64,000 nucleotides of DNA, from NCBI RefSeq assembly GCF_947495325.1, contig NZ_CANLYK010000006.1:1-64000 (forward strand). The letters are read 5' to 3'. Position 1 is the stretch's first letter. Every line of letters starts with the position of its first letter. The position numbers and the translations under genes were made by a program. Source of the stretch: an uncultured Allomuricauda sp. (lineage in GTDB: Bacteria > Bacteroidota > Bacteroidia > Flavobacteriales > Flavobacteriaceae). Positions 31,155 to 40,359 of the stretch are shown piece after piece. A model generated the notes under the pieces. That model saw nothing but the letters and a program-made list of their open reading frames with translations, was not told the origin of the DNA and made no database searches.

Positions 31155-32579
31155 TTAACACAGTTGAAATTCTGGTATTGACATTAGCTGTATACAATAT
31201 TCCGCTTTGCTCTCTTTTTCAAGGCTATCCATAAAAGACTTGGCTTCTTCCTGTAAATTAGCTCCTAGAACAACGGATGCCAGTTCTGCATGGGATGATT
31301 TTTTATACTCATTTTCAAAAAAGTTCCAATCGCTTTCCACATCCAGTCTCCTACCTACATTTTTCTTTTTATTGAATTCTGTTAGACTATCCTCAAATTC
31401 TCCTTTTACATCAAAAGAAATAATACCATCACTCAACAAAACGGACGGTAACTTAAGACGAACCATCATTGTATTGGAATCTATCCATTTTTTACCTCCT
31501 GACCACCCAGCTACATTAGGTGGGTTCAATAGCTCTTGTCCCAAAAGCTTTTGCACATAGACCAGTTCCTTGGTTTTTTTGAATTTATACGGAACAATTC
31601 GCATCATTCCCACCAATACATCAGTAGGTGATTTTATTTTGGTACCCATTATGCTTTTATCATAAAACCACTTGGACATAAAGACGTGGCGCATTACTTC
31701 AGAAATGTCATAGTTCACTCGGAAGATGTCCGCCATTTCTTCAATATGGTCTTCATTCGCTTCATGACTCACGAAATAGTTGTATATCTTTTTTGAAATA
31801 AAATAGGCGCATTGGGGCTGTTCCAAAATAATATCTACGATATCTTCTCCATCAAAATTCCCAGTTTTGCCCATAAAGGCTTTGCTTTCAAAGTCATGAA
31901 TCTTTTCCCTAAATGCAAAGTCACCTTTAAAATTATGTCTCCACCCTGTAAAAGCCCTTGCGGCTTCCTTTATATCTTTTTCAGAATACTGACCCTCACC
32001 CAATGTAAAAAGTTCCATGAGCTCACGGGCAAAATTCTCATTGGGTTTCTTTTTTCGATTTTGTTGGTTGTTAAGGTAATTGAGCATAGAAGCCTCTTTG
32101 GCAACGGCCACCACAAAATCCCTAAAATTCCCCAAAGCATGTTTACGGAGTGTGTTATTAAAGGATTGCAGATAAACAATATTGCGACCACGAACAACAA
32201 AATGGTTCGCCCAGAATAGAGTCATCCGCTCCCGAAGCTGCTCATTGGTATCCGCCATTCGGTATATCCATTCTCTGTTAAAATCAAGTAGCTTCTGTCG
32301 ACTCAGTTTGCGTATTTCATCTCGGGTTTCCTTGGAAATTTTACCGGAGCTCATCTTTACGAGGTCTTTAATTTCATCTACCGGCACTTCTAATTGAGTA
32401 GCTTTCTTTGAAGATTGAAACAAATCCTCTATTATATCTTCCCTCTTTTTGGATAACTTTTCTTTGGCCTTTTTCAATGAGATTCCAAATCCTGCCCTCT
32501 TATATAAATGAAATAATTCTTGTAACTCCATTTTTTCATTATTGTGTGTACCTGTAAACATTTGATACTTAATATACAA
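31155..32579 (-). CDS. DUF1800 domain protein
   Basis: LFHLYKRAGFGISLKKAKEKL...MTLFWANHFVV...NENFARELMELFTLGEGQYSEKDIKEAARAFTGW. Confidence 0.93.
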   Translation of the reverse strand: MYIKYQMFTGTHNNEKMELQELFHLYKRAGFGISLKKAKEKLSKKREDIIEDLFQSSKKATQLEVPVDEIKDLVKMSSGKISKETRDEIRKLSRQKLLDFNREWIYRMADTNEQLRERMTLFWANHFVVRGRNIVYLQSFNNTLRKHALGNFRDFVVAVAKEASMLNYLNNQQNRKKKPNENFARELMELFTLGEGQYSEKDIKEAARAFTGWRHNFKGDFAFREKIHDFESKAFMGKTGNFDGEDIVDIILEQPQCAYFISKKIYNYFVSHEANEDHIEEMADIFRVNYDISEVMRHVFMSKWFYDKSIMGTKIKSPTDVLVGMMRIVPYKFKKTKELVYVQKLLGQELLNPPNVAGWSGGKKWIDSNTMMVRLKLPSVLLSDGIISFDVKGEFEDSLTEFNKKKNVGRRLDVESDWNFFENEYKKSSHAELASVVLGANLQEEAKSFMDSLEKESKAEYCIQLMSIPEFQLC

Positions 32580-32672
32580 TAAGGTTTAACCAAGACCTAT
32601 AAAAAATAATCCCAAAACCCTTTTTAACAAAATTTTATCTGTTAAATGAAAAAATTAGAAGATTATATATCA

Positions 32673-32691
32673 TACATTTGTATATACAAAT
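32673..32691 (+). promoter_or_regulatory. Putative -7 element TACATTTG overlapping a perfect palindrome ATTTGTATATACAAAT (candidate MarR operator)
   Basis: TACATTTG 32673-32680; palindrome 32676-32691, just upstream of the MarR ATG at 32703. Confidence 0.65.
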
Positions 32692-32702
32692 ATTGTTTAG
32701 AC

Positions 32703-33149
32703 ATGAATGTCGAAGAGGTAATTAAGAGGGCAAAAAAATTAAGCTTGGAAACAAAGACCATTATTCATATTGAATTGGTCAGCAATAAAATTAAGGAAGT
32801 TATAGCCTCTGCCTTAAAACCTCATGAAGTTTCTCTTCCGCAGTTTAACGTGCTTAGAATTTTGAGGGGCCAAAAAGGTAAACCTGCCAATCTCTCCACA
32901 TTAAATGAGCGTATGGTAACGAAAATGAGCAATACGACAAGATTGGTAGATAAATTATTGAACAAAGGTTATGTAAGTAGATGTGTATGCGAATCCAATA
33001 GAAGAAAAGTAGAAATCTTTATTACCGAAAACGGAATGGAAGCGTTACTTGAAATGGACAAAGCAGTATATGAAGCAGAACAAAAAGTTGTAAAAAACCT
33101 TTCTGAAAGCGAATTGGATAAATTAAATGAATTATTAGATAAATTTTAA
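32703..33149 (+). CDS. MarR family transcriptional regulator
   Basis: LPQFNVLRILRGQKGKPANLSTLNERMVTKMSNTTRLVDKLLNKGYVSRCVCESNRRKVEIFITENG. Start at 32703 preferred to 32646. Confidence 0.9.
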   Translation: MNVEEVIKRAKKLSLETKTIIHIELVSNKIKEVIASALKPHEVSLPQFNVLRILRGQKGKPANLSTLNERMVTKMSNTTRLVDKLLNKGYVSRCVCESNRRKVEIFITENGMEALLEMDKAVYEAEQKVVKNLSESELDKLNELLDKF

Positions 33150-33150
33150 A

Positions 33151-33786
33151 ATGAACAACATCATAGAAAATAGAACTTGGCGATACGCCACAAAGAAATT
33201 CGACAACACCAAAAAAGTATCTGAGGAAAATTTGGAATTGTTGTTAGAGGCAACTCGTTTAAGTGCATCATCGTATGGACTACAGCCCTATCATATATTT
33301 GTGATTTCCGACCAGGAAACAAAAGAAAAGTTGAAGCCAGTTTCATGGGGGCAATCCCAACTTACAGATGCTTCACATGTGATAGTATTTGCAAATACAA
33401 CCGATTTTGGCGAAGAATTGGTGGATGAATATCTACAAAATGTAAGTACTTCCAGAAATATTCCAGCAGAAGGTTTAAAAGCTTATGGGGATTTTATGAA
33501 ATCCAAATTATTGGAACTTTCACCTGAGACCAAATCTGTATGGACGGCGAGACAAGCATATATTGCTTTGGGTAATGTGATGCAGGCAGCTGCGGAATTA
33601 AAAATCGATACATGTCCCATGGAGGGAATTGAAAACGAAGCGTACAACGAGATTCTTGGGCTTACGGAAAAAAAACTGAATACAGCAGTTGTATTGACAA
33701 TTGGTTATCGTTCTGATGAGGATGCAACCCAGAATTATGCAAAAGTCAGAAAATCTAAAGAAGAATTATTTACACTTATACAATAA
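33151..33786 (+). CDS. NAD(P)H-dependent oxidoreductase, nitroreductase family
   Basis: RTWRYATKKFDNTKKVSEENLELLLEATRLSASSYGLQPYHIFVI. Confidence 0.93.
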   Translation: MNNIIENRTWRYATKKFDNTKKVSEENLELLLEATRLSASSYGLQPYHIFVISDQETKEKLKPVSWGQSQLTDASHVIVFANTTDFGEELVDEYLQNVSTSRNIPAEGLKAYGDFMKSKLLELSPETKSVWTARQAYIALGNVMQAAAELKIDTCPMEGIENEAYNEILGLTEKKLNTAVVLTIGYRSDEDATQNYAKVRKSKEELFTLIQ

Positions 33787-33819
33787 CAATTAATTAAAAA
33801 CAGAAATTTAAACACAATC

Positions 33820-34392
33820 ATGAAAAAGACAATTTTAAGTTTAGCGTTGACAGCAGTTTTTGGACTAACTGCTACTGCCAATCCAATTGATGGCGAAAAA
33901 AAAGAAGTAAAAACTGATGAAAGCACCGTAACATGGAAAGCCTACAAGGTAGGAGGTTCACACACCGGTACCATTGCCTTGAAATCAGGTAGTTTGGAAT
34001 TTGATGGAGACGAACTTACAGGAGGTGAGTTTGTGGTGGACATGACCACAATCAACACAACTGATTTAGAGGGAGAATACAAGCAAAAACTGGACGGCCA
34101 TTTAAATTCCGATGACTTTTTTGCCACGGCATCCAACCCCAATGCGAGTTTATCCTTTACAAAAGTTAGAGCTGGCGAGGACAACACTTATGAGGTAACG
34201 GGGAACCTTACCATAAAGGGAATTACAAAACCAATAACTTTTGATGTTTCCATTGATGGTAGCAAAGCAACCGCAACATTAAAAGTTGATCGCACGAAAT
34301 ATGATGTAACCTATAAGTCGGGTATTATAGGAACCGCAAAGGACAAGTTAATCTATGACGAATTTGATTTGGTAGTTGATTTACAGCTATAA
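33820..34392 (+). CDS. YceI family protein
   Basis: STVTWKAYKVGGSHTGTIALKSGSLEFD...GNLTIKGITKPITFDV; signal peptide. Confidence 0.92.
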   Translation: MKKTILSLALTAVFGLTATANPIDGEKKEVKTDESTVTWKAYKVGGSHTGTIALKSGSLEFDGDELTGGEFVVDMTTINTTDLEGEYKQKLDGHLNSDDFFATASNPNASLSFTKVRAGEDNTYEVTGNLTIKGITKPITFDVSIDGSKATATLKVDRTKYDVTYKSGIIGTAKDKLIYDEFDLVVDLQL

Positions 34393-34415
34393 TCAAACCT
34401 AGGTTAGTGTTTAGG

Positions 34416-34447
34416 AATCCCGTTCAAGTTTTTTGAACGGGATTTTT
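34416..34447 (+). terminator. Rho-independent terminator after the YceI gene
   Basis: AATCCCGTTCAA-gtttt-TTGAACGGGATT-TTT. Confidence 0.85.
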
Positions 34448-34465
34448 AATTTTACAAATCAAAGT

Positions 34466-34495
34466 TTGTTTGTTACAATTTCCTTTTTATCTTTG
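34466..34495 (+). promoter_or_regulatory. Putative trp operon promoter TTG-N19-TATCTTTG
   Basis: TTG 34466-34468 and TATCTTTG 34488-34495; the leader-peptide ATG begins 6 nt after the -7 box. Confidence 0.7.
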
Positions 34496-34500
34496 AAGCA

Positions 34501-34557
34501 ATGAATTTAGGAACAGTTAATACTTGGTGGTGGAATAATTTACGTCGAACGTCGTGA
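34501..34557 (+). CDS. trpL: trp leader peptide MNLGTVNTWWWNNLRRTS
   Basis: 18-codon ORF with three consecutive TGG codons, followed by an attenuator terminator upstream of trpE. Confidence 0.85.
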   Translation: MNLGTVNTWWWNNLRRTS

Positions 34558-34583
34558 ACTAGTCCCCCATTGTAATCATATAG

Positions 34584-34612
34584 AGGCTTGTCATCACGAC
34601 AAGCCTTTTTTA
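34584..34612 (+). terminator. trp attenuator (terminator hairpin)
   Basis: AGGCTTGTC-ATCAC-GACAAGCCT-TTTTT. Confidence 0.9.
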
Positions 34613-34630
34613 ATTTATCACTATTTTGAA

Positions 34631-36028
34631 ATGACTTATAAACTAGACACACACTACAAGAAAATCCTGGCCGATACCATTACCCCAGTCAGTGTTTATC
34701 TTAAGATACGGGATAAGTTTCCCAACAGTATCCTATTGGAAAGTAGTGACTACCATGCCAACGACAATAGTTTCTCCTATATCTGTTGCAACCCCATTGC
34801 TTCCATAAAGGTGCAAAATGAAGTTATTACCCAAACCTATCCAGATGGTTCAACGGAGGAATTTTCAATTTCATCCACAACAGATGTAACCGAGGTCATC
34901 CATGATTTTAGTAAGAAGTTTTCGGTCTCCAGCAATGGTTTTAAATTTATAAACAATGGTCTTTTTGGATACATGTCTTATGATGCCGTCCGCTATTTTG
35001 AAGATGTAGAAATTTCATCCAAAGAAAACTCCATTCAAATACCAGATATCTATTATGCGGTATATCAGAACATCATCGCCATAAACCATTTTAAAAATGA
35101 GGCATACCTTTTTGCCCATTGTTTTGAAAGCGAAAGTAATGTTGATGAAATAGCACAATTGTTCAATGTAAGAAATTTTGCATCCTATAATTTTTCAAAA
35201 GAAGGGGAACCAAAATCCAATCTTGAAGATGAAGAATACAAAATGCATGTGGAATTGGCGAAAAAACACTGTCAGCGTGGAGATGTGTTCCAATTGGTTC
35301 TATCCCGAAGGTTCTCACAAGCCTTTAAAGGTGATGAGTTTAATGTATACCGGGCACTGCGCTCCATAAATCCATCACCATATCTATTCTATTTTGACTA
35401 TGGGGATTTTAAGATTTTTGGAAGCTCACCAGAAGCACAGCTCATTGTAAAAGAGGGAAAAGCAGAAATCCATCCCATTGCCGGTACATACAAAAGAACA
35501 GGGAATGATGAACAAGATGCAGAACTGGCAAAAAAATTGGCCCAGGATGATAAAGAAAACAGCGAACATGTAATGCTGGTTGATCTGGCCCGAAACGACC
35601 TCAGCAGAAATGGAAATACCGTAAATGTTGAAACTTATAGAGAGGTACAATACTTTTCCCATGTAATTCACTTGGTATCCAAGGTAACCGGGCAAAAAAT
35701 GAAGGATATTTCCACTATGAAAGTTGTTGCAGATACCTTCCCGGCCGGCACCTTGAGTGGTGCACCCAAACATATGGCCATGCAACTCATTGAAAAGTAT
35801 GAAAAGACGAGTCGTGCTTATTATGGCGGAGCCATTGGATTTATGGATTTCCACGGCAATTTCAACCATGCCATTATGATACGGACGTTTTTGAGCAAAA
35901 ACCATGAATTGCATTATCAGGCAGGAGCAGGTCTTGTTGCTGCATCTGACCCCGAAATGGAATTACAAGAAACCTATAACAAACTAGGTGCTTTGACCAA
36001 AGCATTGGAAATAGCGGAAACAATCTAA
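34631..36028 (+). CDS. trpE: Anthranilate synthase component I
   Basis: Chorismate-binding motifs GSSPEAQLIVKEGKAEIHPIAGTYKR, LVDLARNDLSR, FPAGTLSGAPK. Confidence 0.97.
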   Translation: MTYKLDTHYKKILADTITPVSVYLKIRDKFPNSILLESSDYHANDNSFSYICCNPIASIKVQNEVITQTYPDGSTEEFSISSTTDVTEVIHDFSKKFSVSSNGFKFINNGLFGYMSYDAVRYFEDVEISSKENSIQIPDIYYAVYQNIIAINHFKNEAYLFAHCFESESNVDEIAQLFNVRNFASYNFSKEGEPKSNLEDEEYKMHVELAKKHCQRGDVFQLVLSRRFSQAFKGDEFNVYRALRSINPSPYLFYFDYGDFKIFGSSPEAQLIVKEGKAEIHPIAGTYKRTGNDEQDAELAKKLAQDDKENSEHVMLVDLARNDLSRNGNTVNVETYREVQYFSHVIHLVSKVTGQKMKDISTMKVVADTFPAGTLSGAPKHMAMQLIEKYEKTSRAYYGGAIGFMDFHGNFNHAIMIRTFLSKNHELHYQAGAGLVAASDPEMELQETYNKLGALTKALEIAETI

Positions 36029-36030
36029 GC

Positions 36031-36612
36031 ATGGGAAGAAAGATTTTAATGATTGACAATTACGATAGTTTCACTTATAATTTAGTGCACTATCTGGAGG
36101 ATTTAGATTGCGATGTTACAGTAAAGCGTAATGACCAATTGACTTTGGAGGAGGTTGAAGCTTTTGACGAAATTGTCCTGTCTCCCGGTCCTGGAATTCC
36201 AGATGAAGCGGGATTACTGAAAGAAATTATCAAAACCTATGCGCCCACAAAACGGATTCTTGGGGTCTGTTTGGGTCAACAAGCCATTGGGGAGGTTTTT
36301 GGTGGACAACTGGTAAACCTTGATCAGGTGTATCACGGAATTGCAACAACGATTACAATCACCAAAAAAGACTCCATATTTGAAGGTATGCCAGATAATA
36401 TCCAGGTAGGAAGGTACCATTCTTGGGTTGTCCATCCGGATTTACCGGAAAGCTTAGAAGCAACCTCAGTAGATGAGAACGGACAAATAATGTCCCTGAA
36501 ACACAAAACGTATGATGTTACGGCGGTTCAGTTTCATCCAGAATCCGTTTTGACACCAGAAGGAAAAAAAATGCTAAAAAATTGGTTAGAATATGAAAGA
36601 GACTCTCAATAG
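36031..36612 (+). CDS. trpG: Anthranilate synthase component II (glutamine amidotransferase)
   Basis: IDNYDSFTYNLVHYLE, GVCLGQQAIGE, VQFHPESVLTPEG. Confidence 0.97.
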   Translation: MGRKILMIDNYDSFTYNLVHYLEDLDCDVTVKRNDQLTLEEVEAFDEIVLSPGPGIPDEAGLLKEIIKTYAPTKRILGVCLGQQAIGEVFGGQLVNLDQVYHGIATTITITKKDSIFEGMPDNIQVGRYHSWVVHPDLPESLEATSVDENGQIMSLKHKTYDVTAVQFHPESVLTPEGKKMLKNWLEYERDSQ

Positions 36613-37585
36613 ACTCATCAATCACGAAATCCTATCAAAAGGCGATGCCAAGCAAATCTTGGTCAACATTGCCAAAGGGGATTACAATACATCTCAGATT
36701 GCCGCCTTTCTGACTGTGTATATGATGCGTAGCATCACCATTGAAGAACTGGAAGGTTTTAGAGATGCGCTTTTAGAACTTTGTTTGGCCGTAGATTTAT
36801 CTGAATACAACCCAATTGATTTGTGTGGTACCGGAGGTGATGGTAAGGATACCTTCAATATATCCACATTAGCATCTTTTGTTACCGCTGGAGCCGGGAT
36901 AAAAGTGACCAAACATGGAAATTACGGTGTTTCTTCTAAATGCGGCAGCAGCAATGTCATGGAGTTTTTGGGCATCAAATTCAGCAATGAAGCTGATTTT
37001 CTTAAGAAATCCATTGATGAAGCAGGAATATGTGTTTTGCATGCTCCCCTATTCCACCCAGCCATGAAAAATGTGGCACCAATCCGAAGGGAACTAGCTG
37101 TGAAAACTTTTTTCAACATGTTGGGACCAATGGTGAATCCGGCATTTCCAAAAAATCAAATGGTAGGCGTGTTCAATTTGGAGTTGGCCAGGATGTATGG
37201 ATATCTCTATCAAAACACGGATAAAAATTTCACCGTGCTTCATGCTTTGGATGGCTATGACGAAATCTCCTTGACGGGAGCTACAAAAACCATCTCAAAA
37301 GATTCCGAAGGCATGTTGACTCCGGCAGATTTTGGAGTAGAAAGCATTTTGCAAGAAGAGATTGTTGGAGGAGAAGATGTAGCGCAATCCGCCCAAATAT
37401 TTCTGGATATTTTAAATGGTAAGGGTACAGAAGCACAAAACAATGTGGTCTGTGCTAACGCCGGAATTGCCATTGCAACCGTTGAAGGCATAACACCAAA
37501 ACAAGGTTTTGAAAAAGCAAAAGAAGCGCTCCTAAGCAAAAAAGGACTGGGGGCTTTAAAAAAATTACAAGAGATAAGTGCATAA
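36593..37585 (+). CDS. trpD: Anthranilate phosphoribosyltransferase
   Basis: DLCGTGGDGKDTFNISTLASFVTAGAGIKVTKHGNYGVSSKCGSSNVMEFLG. Confidence 0.97.
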   Translation: MKETLNRLINHEILSKGDAKQILVNIAKGDYNTSQIAAFLTVYMMRSITIEELEGFRDALLELCLAVDLSEYNPIDLCGTGGDGKDTFNISTLASFVTAGAGIKVTKHGNYGVSSKCGSSNVMEFLGIKFSNEADFLKKSIDEAGICVLHAPLFHPAMKNVAPIRRELAVKTFFNMLGPMVNPAFPKNQMVGVFNLELARMYGYLYQNTDKNFTVLHALDGYDEISLTGATKTISKDSEGMLTPADFGVESILQEEIVGGEDVAQSAQIFLDILNGKGTEAQNNVVCANAGIAIATVEGITPKQGFEKAKEALLSKKGLGALKKLQEISA

Positions 37586-38370
37586 TGAACATCCTTGATA
37601 AAATAGTAGCCGATAAACGCAAAGAGGTCGATATAAAAAAGGCATTGATTCCAGTTTCGCAATTGGAACAAGCTGTTCTTTATAATCGAGACACGGTTTC
37701 TTTAGCTACTTCATTAAGAAATAGCAATTCGGGAATTATTGCGGAGCATAAGCGGCGTTCCCCCTCCAAATCAGTCATCAATCAAAGTTTGAATGTTCAA
37801 GATGTTGCCAAGGGATATGAGGAAGCTGGGGTTTGTGGTATGTCCGTTTTAACCGATGGTAAATATTTTGGCGGATCTTTGGATGATTTGTTGCTGGCTA
37901 GAGCATCCGTAAAAATGCCACTGTTGCGAAAAGAGTTTATCATTGACGAGTACCAAATTGTGGAAGCCAGAGCTCATGGCGCTGATGTAATTCTTCTGAT
38001 AGCTGCCATTTTGAACAAGGATGAAATCAAAAATCTATCAGAAACAGCTAAAGGTTTGGGATTGGATGTGCTTTTGGAAGTTCACAACGAAGAGGAATTG
38101 CATAAATCCATCATGCCAAGTTTGGATATGTTGGGTGTAAACAACAGGAACCTAAAAACTTTTGAGGTGAGTTTGGAAACCAGTAAAAGTCTATCAGCAT
38201 TGATTCCGGATGAATTTGTAAAAATTTCGGAAAGTGGTATAAGCTCCATTGAAGCGATTAAAGATTTAAAACAATATGGCTACCAAGGTTTTCTTATTGG
38301 GGAGAATTTCATGAAAACGGAGAACCCCGGAAAACACGCCACTGAATTTATAAATGAATTAAAACAATGA
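37585..38370 (+). CDS. trpC: Indole-3-glycerol phosphate synthase
   Basis: IIAEHKRRSPSK, LGVNNRNLKTFEV, KISESGISS. Confidence 0.97.
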   Translation: MNILDKIVADKRKEVDIKKALIPVSQLEQAVLYNRDTVSLATSLRNSNSGIIAEHKRRSPSKSVINQSLNVQDVAKGYEEAGVCGMSVLTDGKYFGGSLDDLLLARASVKMPLLRKEFIIDEYQIVEARAHGADVILLIAAILNKDEIKNLSETAKGLGLDVLLEVHNEEELHKSIMPSLDMLGVNNRNLKTFEVSLETSKSLSALIPDEFVKISESGISSIEAIKDLKQYGYQGFLIGENFMKTENPGKHATEFINELKQ

Positions 38371-38450
38371 TGTCATTTCGAACTGTCAGACTGAGCGCAG
38401 TCGAAGTCAAAGTGAGAAATCTAGATTTCTCCCATTCGGTCGAAATGACA
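38371..38450. repeat. Palindromic interspersed repeat filling the trpC-trpF gap
   Basis: TGTCATTTCGA (38371-38381) ... TCGAAATGACA (38440-38450), 11-bp perfect inverted ends; internal palindrome GAGAAATCTAGATTTCTC; contains GAGCGCAGTCGA. Confidence 0.85.
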
Positions 38451-38461
38451 AAACAAACGCT

Positions 38462-39178
38462 ATGAAACTAAAAGTCTGTGGAATGAAACATAATCCCATT
38501 GAGGTTGCCCAACTGCAACCAGACTACTTGGGCTTTATTTTTTGGGAACCTTCCACACGCTATTTTGATGGTGATATGCCGGATTTACCAAAATCCATAA
38601 AGAAAATAGGTGTCTTTGTAGATGCTACAATTGAAGATGTCCTCCAAAAAGTTGAAAAATATAATCTTGATGGGGTGCAGTTGCATGGAAAGGAAAGTCC
38701 TGAATTTTGTCGCGACTTAAAAGAAAACTTTCTGTCATTTCGAGCACAGTCGAGAAAAAGGAAAGTTGATGATTCAATTGAGGTCTCGACTGCGCTCGAC
38801 CTGACAGGATTGGAAGTCATCAAAGTATTTTCCATTAAAGATGAATTTGATTTTTCGGTCCTTAAGCTCTACGAAGCATCTTGCGATTATTTTCTATTCG
38901 ATACCAAAGGGAAGCTTCCTGGTGGCAATGGATATACTTTTGATTGGTCTGTGTTGAATAACTACCCGTCAACAAAACCATTTTTCCTGAGTGGTGGAAT
39001 CGGATTGGAAACGGCTTCCGAACTTCAAGCATTTTTGAAAAGTCCAGCATCAAAAAAATGCCATGCCATAGATGTGAATAGTCGATTTGAAATACAACCT
39101 GGGTTAAAAAACAGTGAAGAGTTAAAAGAATTTAAGAGGTTGCTCACCAGCAACTTTGAACCAAATACTGACAACTAA
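38462..39178 (+). CDS. trpF: Phosphoribosylanthranilate isomerase with an internal in-frame repeat-derived insertion
   Basis: [28 protein letters not shown]..., [33 protein letters not shown]. Confidence 0.93.
   Translation: MKLKVCGMKHNPIEVAQLQPDYLGFIFWEPSTRYFDGDMPDLPKSIKKIGVFVDATIEDVLQKVEKYNLDGVQLHGKESPEFCRDLKENFLSFRAQSRKRKVDDSIEVSTALDLTGLEVIKVFSIKDEFDFSVLKLYEASCDYFLFDTKGKLPGGNGYTFDWSVLNNYPSTKPFFLSGGIGLETASELQAFLKSPASKKCHAIDVNSRFEIQPGLKNSEELKEFKRLLTSNFEPNTDN
38732..38807. repeat. Palindromic repeat inserted inside the trpF coding sequence
   Basis: 24-nt arms CTGTCATTTCGAGCACAGTCGAGA / TCTCGACTGCGCTCGACCTGACAG, complementary at 21 of 24 positions. Confidence 0.85.
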
Positions 39179-40359
39179 TGAGTTATCACGTTAATGAAAA
39201 AGGATATTACGGAGAATTTGGAGGGGCTTTCATTCCAGAAATGCTTTATCCAAATACGGAAGAGCTCCGTCAAAATTACATCCGCATAATGGAAGAACCT
39301 TCATTTAAAGAAGAGTTCGATCAATTACTTAAGGATTATGTTGGGCGTCCTACCCCACTCTATTTTGCAGAAAGATTATCGAAACAATATCAAACCAAAA
39401 TCTATCTAAAACGGGAAGATTTATGCCATACTGGTGCCCACAAGGTCAATAATACGATTGGGCAAATCCTTATGGCAAAAAAACTGGGCAAAAACAGAAT
39501 TATTGCAGAAACTGGGGCTGGCCAACACGGGGTTGCAACGGCAACCGTTTGTGCTTTGGCCGGAATTGAATGTGTGGTCTATATGGGTGAAATCGATATT
39601 GCGCGTCAAGCCCCAAATGTTGCCCGAATGAAAATGTTGGGTGCAGAAGTACGCCCGGCATTATCCGGAAGTAGAACCTTAAAAGATGCCACAAATGAGG
39701 CCATCCGTGATTGGATCAACAATCCTGTGGATACGCATTACATTATTGGTTCGGTTGTTGGCCCTCATCCCTATCCGGATATGGTTGCACGGTTCCAATC
39801 CGTAATTTCGGAGGAAATCAAAACGCAATTGTTGGAAAAAGAAGGTGTTGAAAATCCAGATTATGTAGTTGCATGTGTAGGTGGAGGAAGTAACGCTGCC
39901 GGAGCTTTTTATCATTATTTGGATATTCCAGATATTGGAATAATCGCGGTAGAAGCTGCGGGAAAAGGTATCGATACAGGTGAAAGTGCAGCAACCTCAG
40001 CTTTAGGAAAAATAGGGGTTATTCACGGTAGTAAAACGCTGTTAATGCAAACCAATGATGGTCAAATCACAGAACCTTATTCCATTTCGGCAGGATTGGA
40101 TTACCCTGGTGTTGGACCAATGCATGCCCATTTGTTTCAATCCGGTAGGGCAGAATTTATCTCGATTACGGATGATGAAGCCATGATGGCAGGATTGGCA
40201 TTAAGCAAACTGGAAGGTATTATTCCCGCCATAGAATCATCACATGCATTTGCCATTTTAGAACATAAAAAATTCAACCCATCAGATATTGTAGTCATTA
40301 ACCTTTCTGGAAGGGGCGATAAAGATTTACAAAACTATATTGACTATTTCAAGCTATGA
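39178..40359 (+). CDS. trpB: Tryptophan synthase beta chain
   Basis: [31 protein letters not shown]. Confidence 0.98.
   Translation: MSYHVNEKGYYGEFGGAFIPEMLYPNTEELRQNYIRIMEEPSFKEEFDQLLKDYVGRPTPLYFAERLSKQYQTKIYLKREDLCHTGAHKVNNTIGQILMAKKLGKNRIIAETGAGQHGVATATVCALAGIECVVYMGEIDIARQAPNVARMKMLGAEVRPALSGSRTLKDATNEAIRDWINNPVDTHYIIGSVVGPHPYPDMVARFQSVISEEIKTQLLEKEGVENPDYVVACVGGGSNAAGAFYHYLDIPDIGIIAVEAAGKGIDTGESAATSALGKIGVIHGSKTLLMQTNDGQITEPYSISAGLDYPGVGPMHAHLFQSGRAEFISITDDEAMMAGLALSKLEGIIPAIESSHAFAILEHKKFNPSDIVVINLSGRGDKDLQNYIDYFKL

Noticed and set aside
32646-32702. Upstream in-frame extension of MarR (MKKLEDYISYICIYKYCLD)
   Set aside because: Spans the probable -7 box and operator; the ATG at 32703 fits MarR N-termini better.
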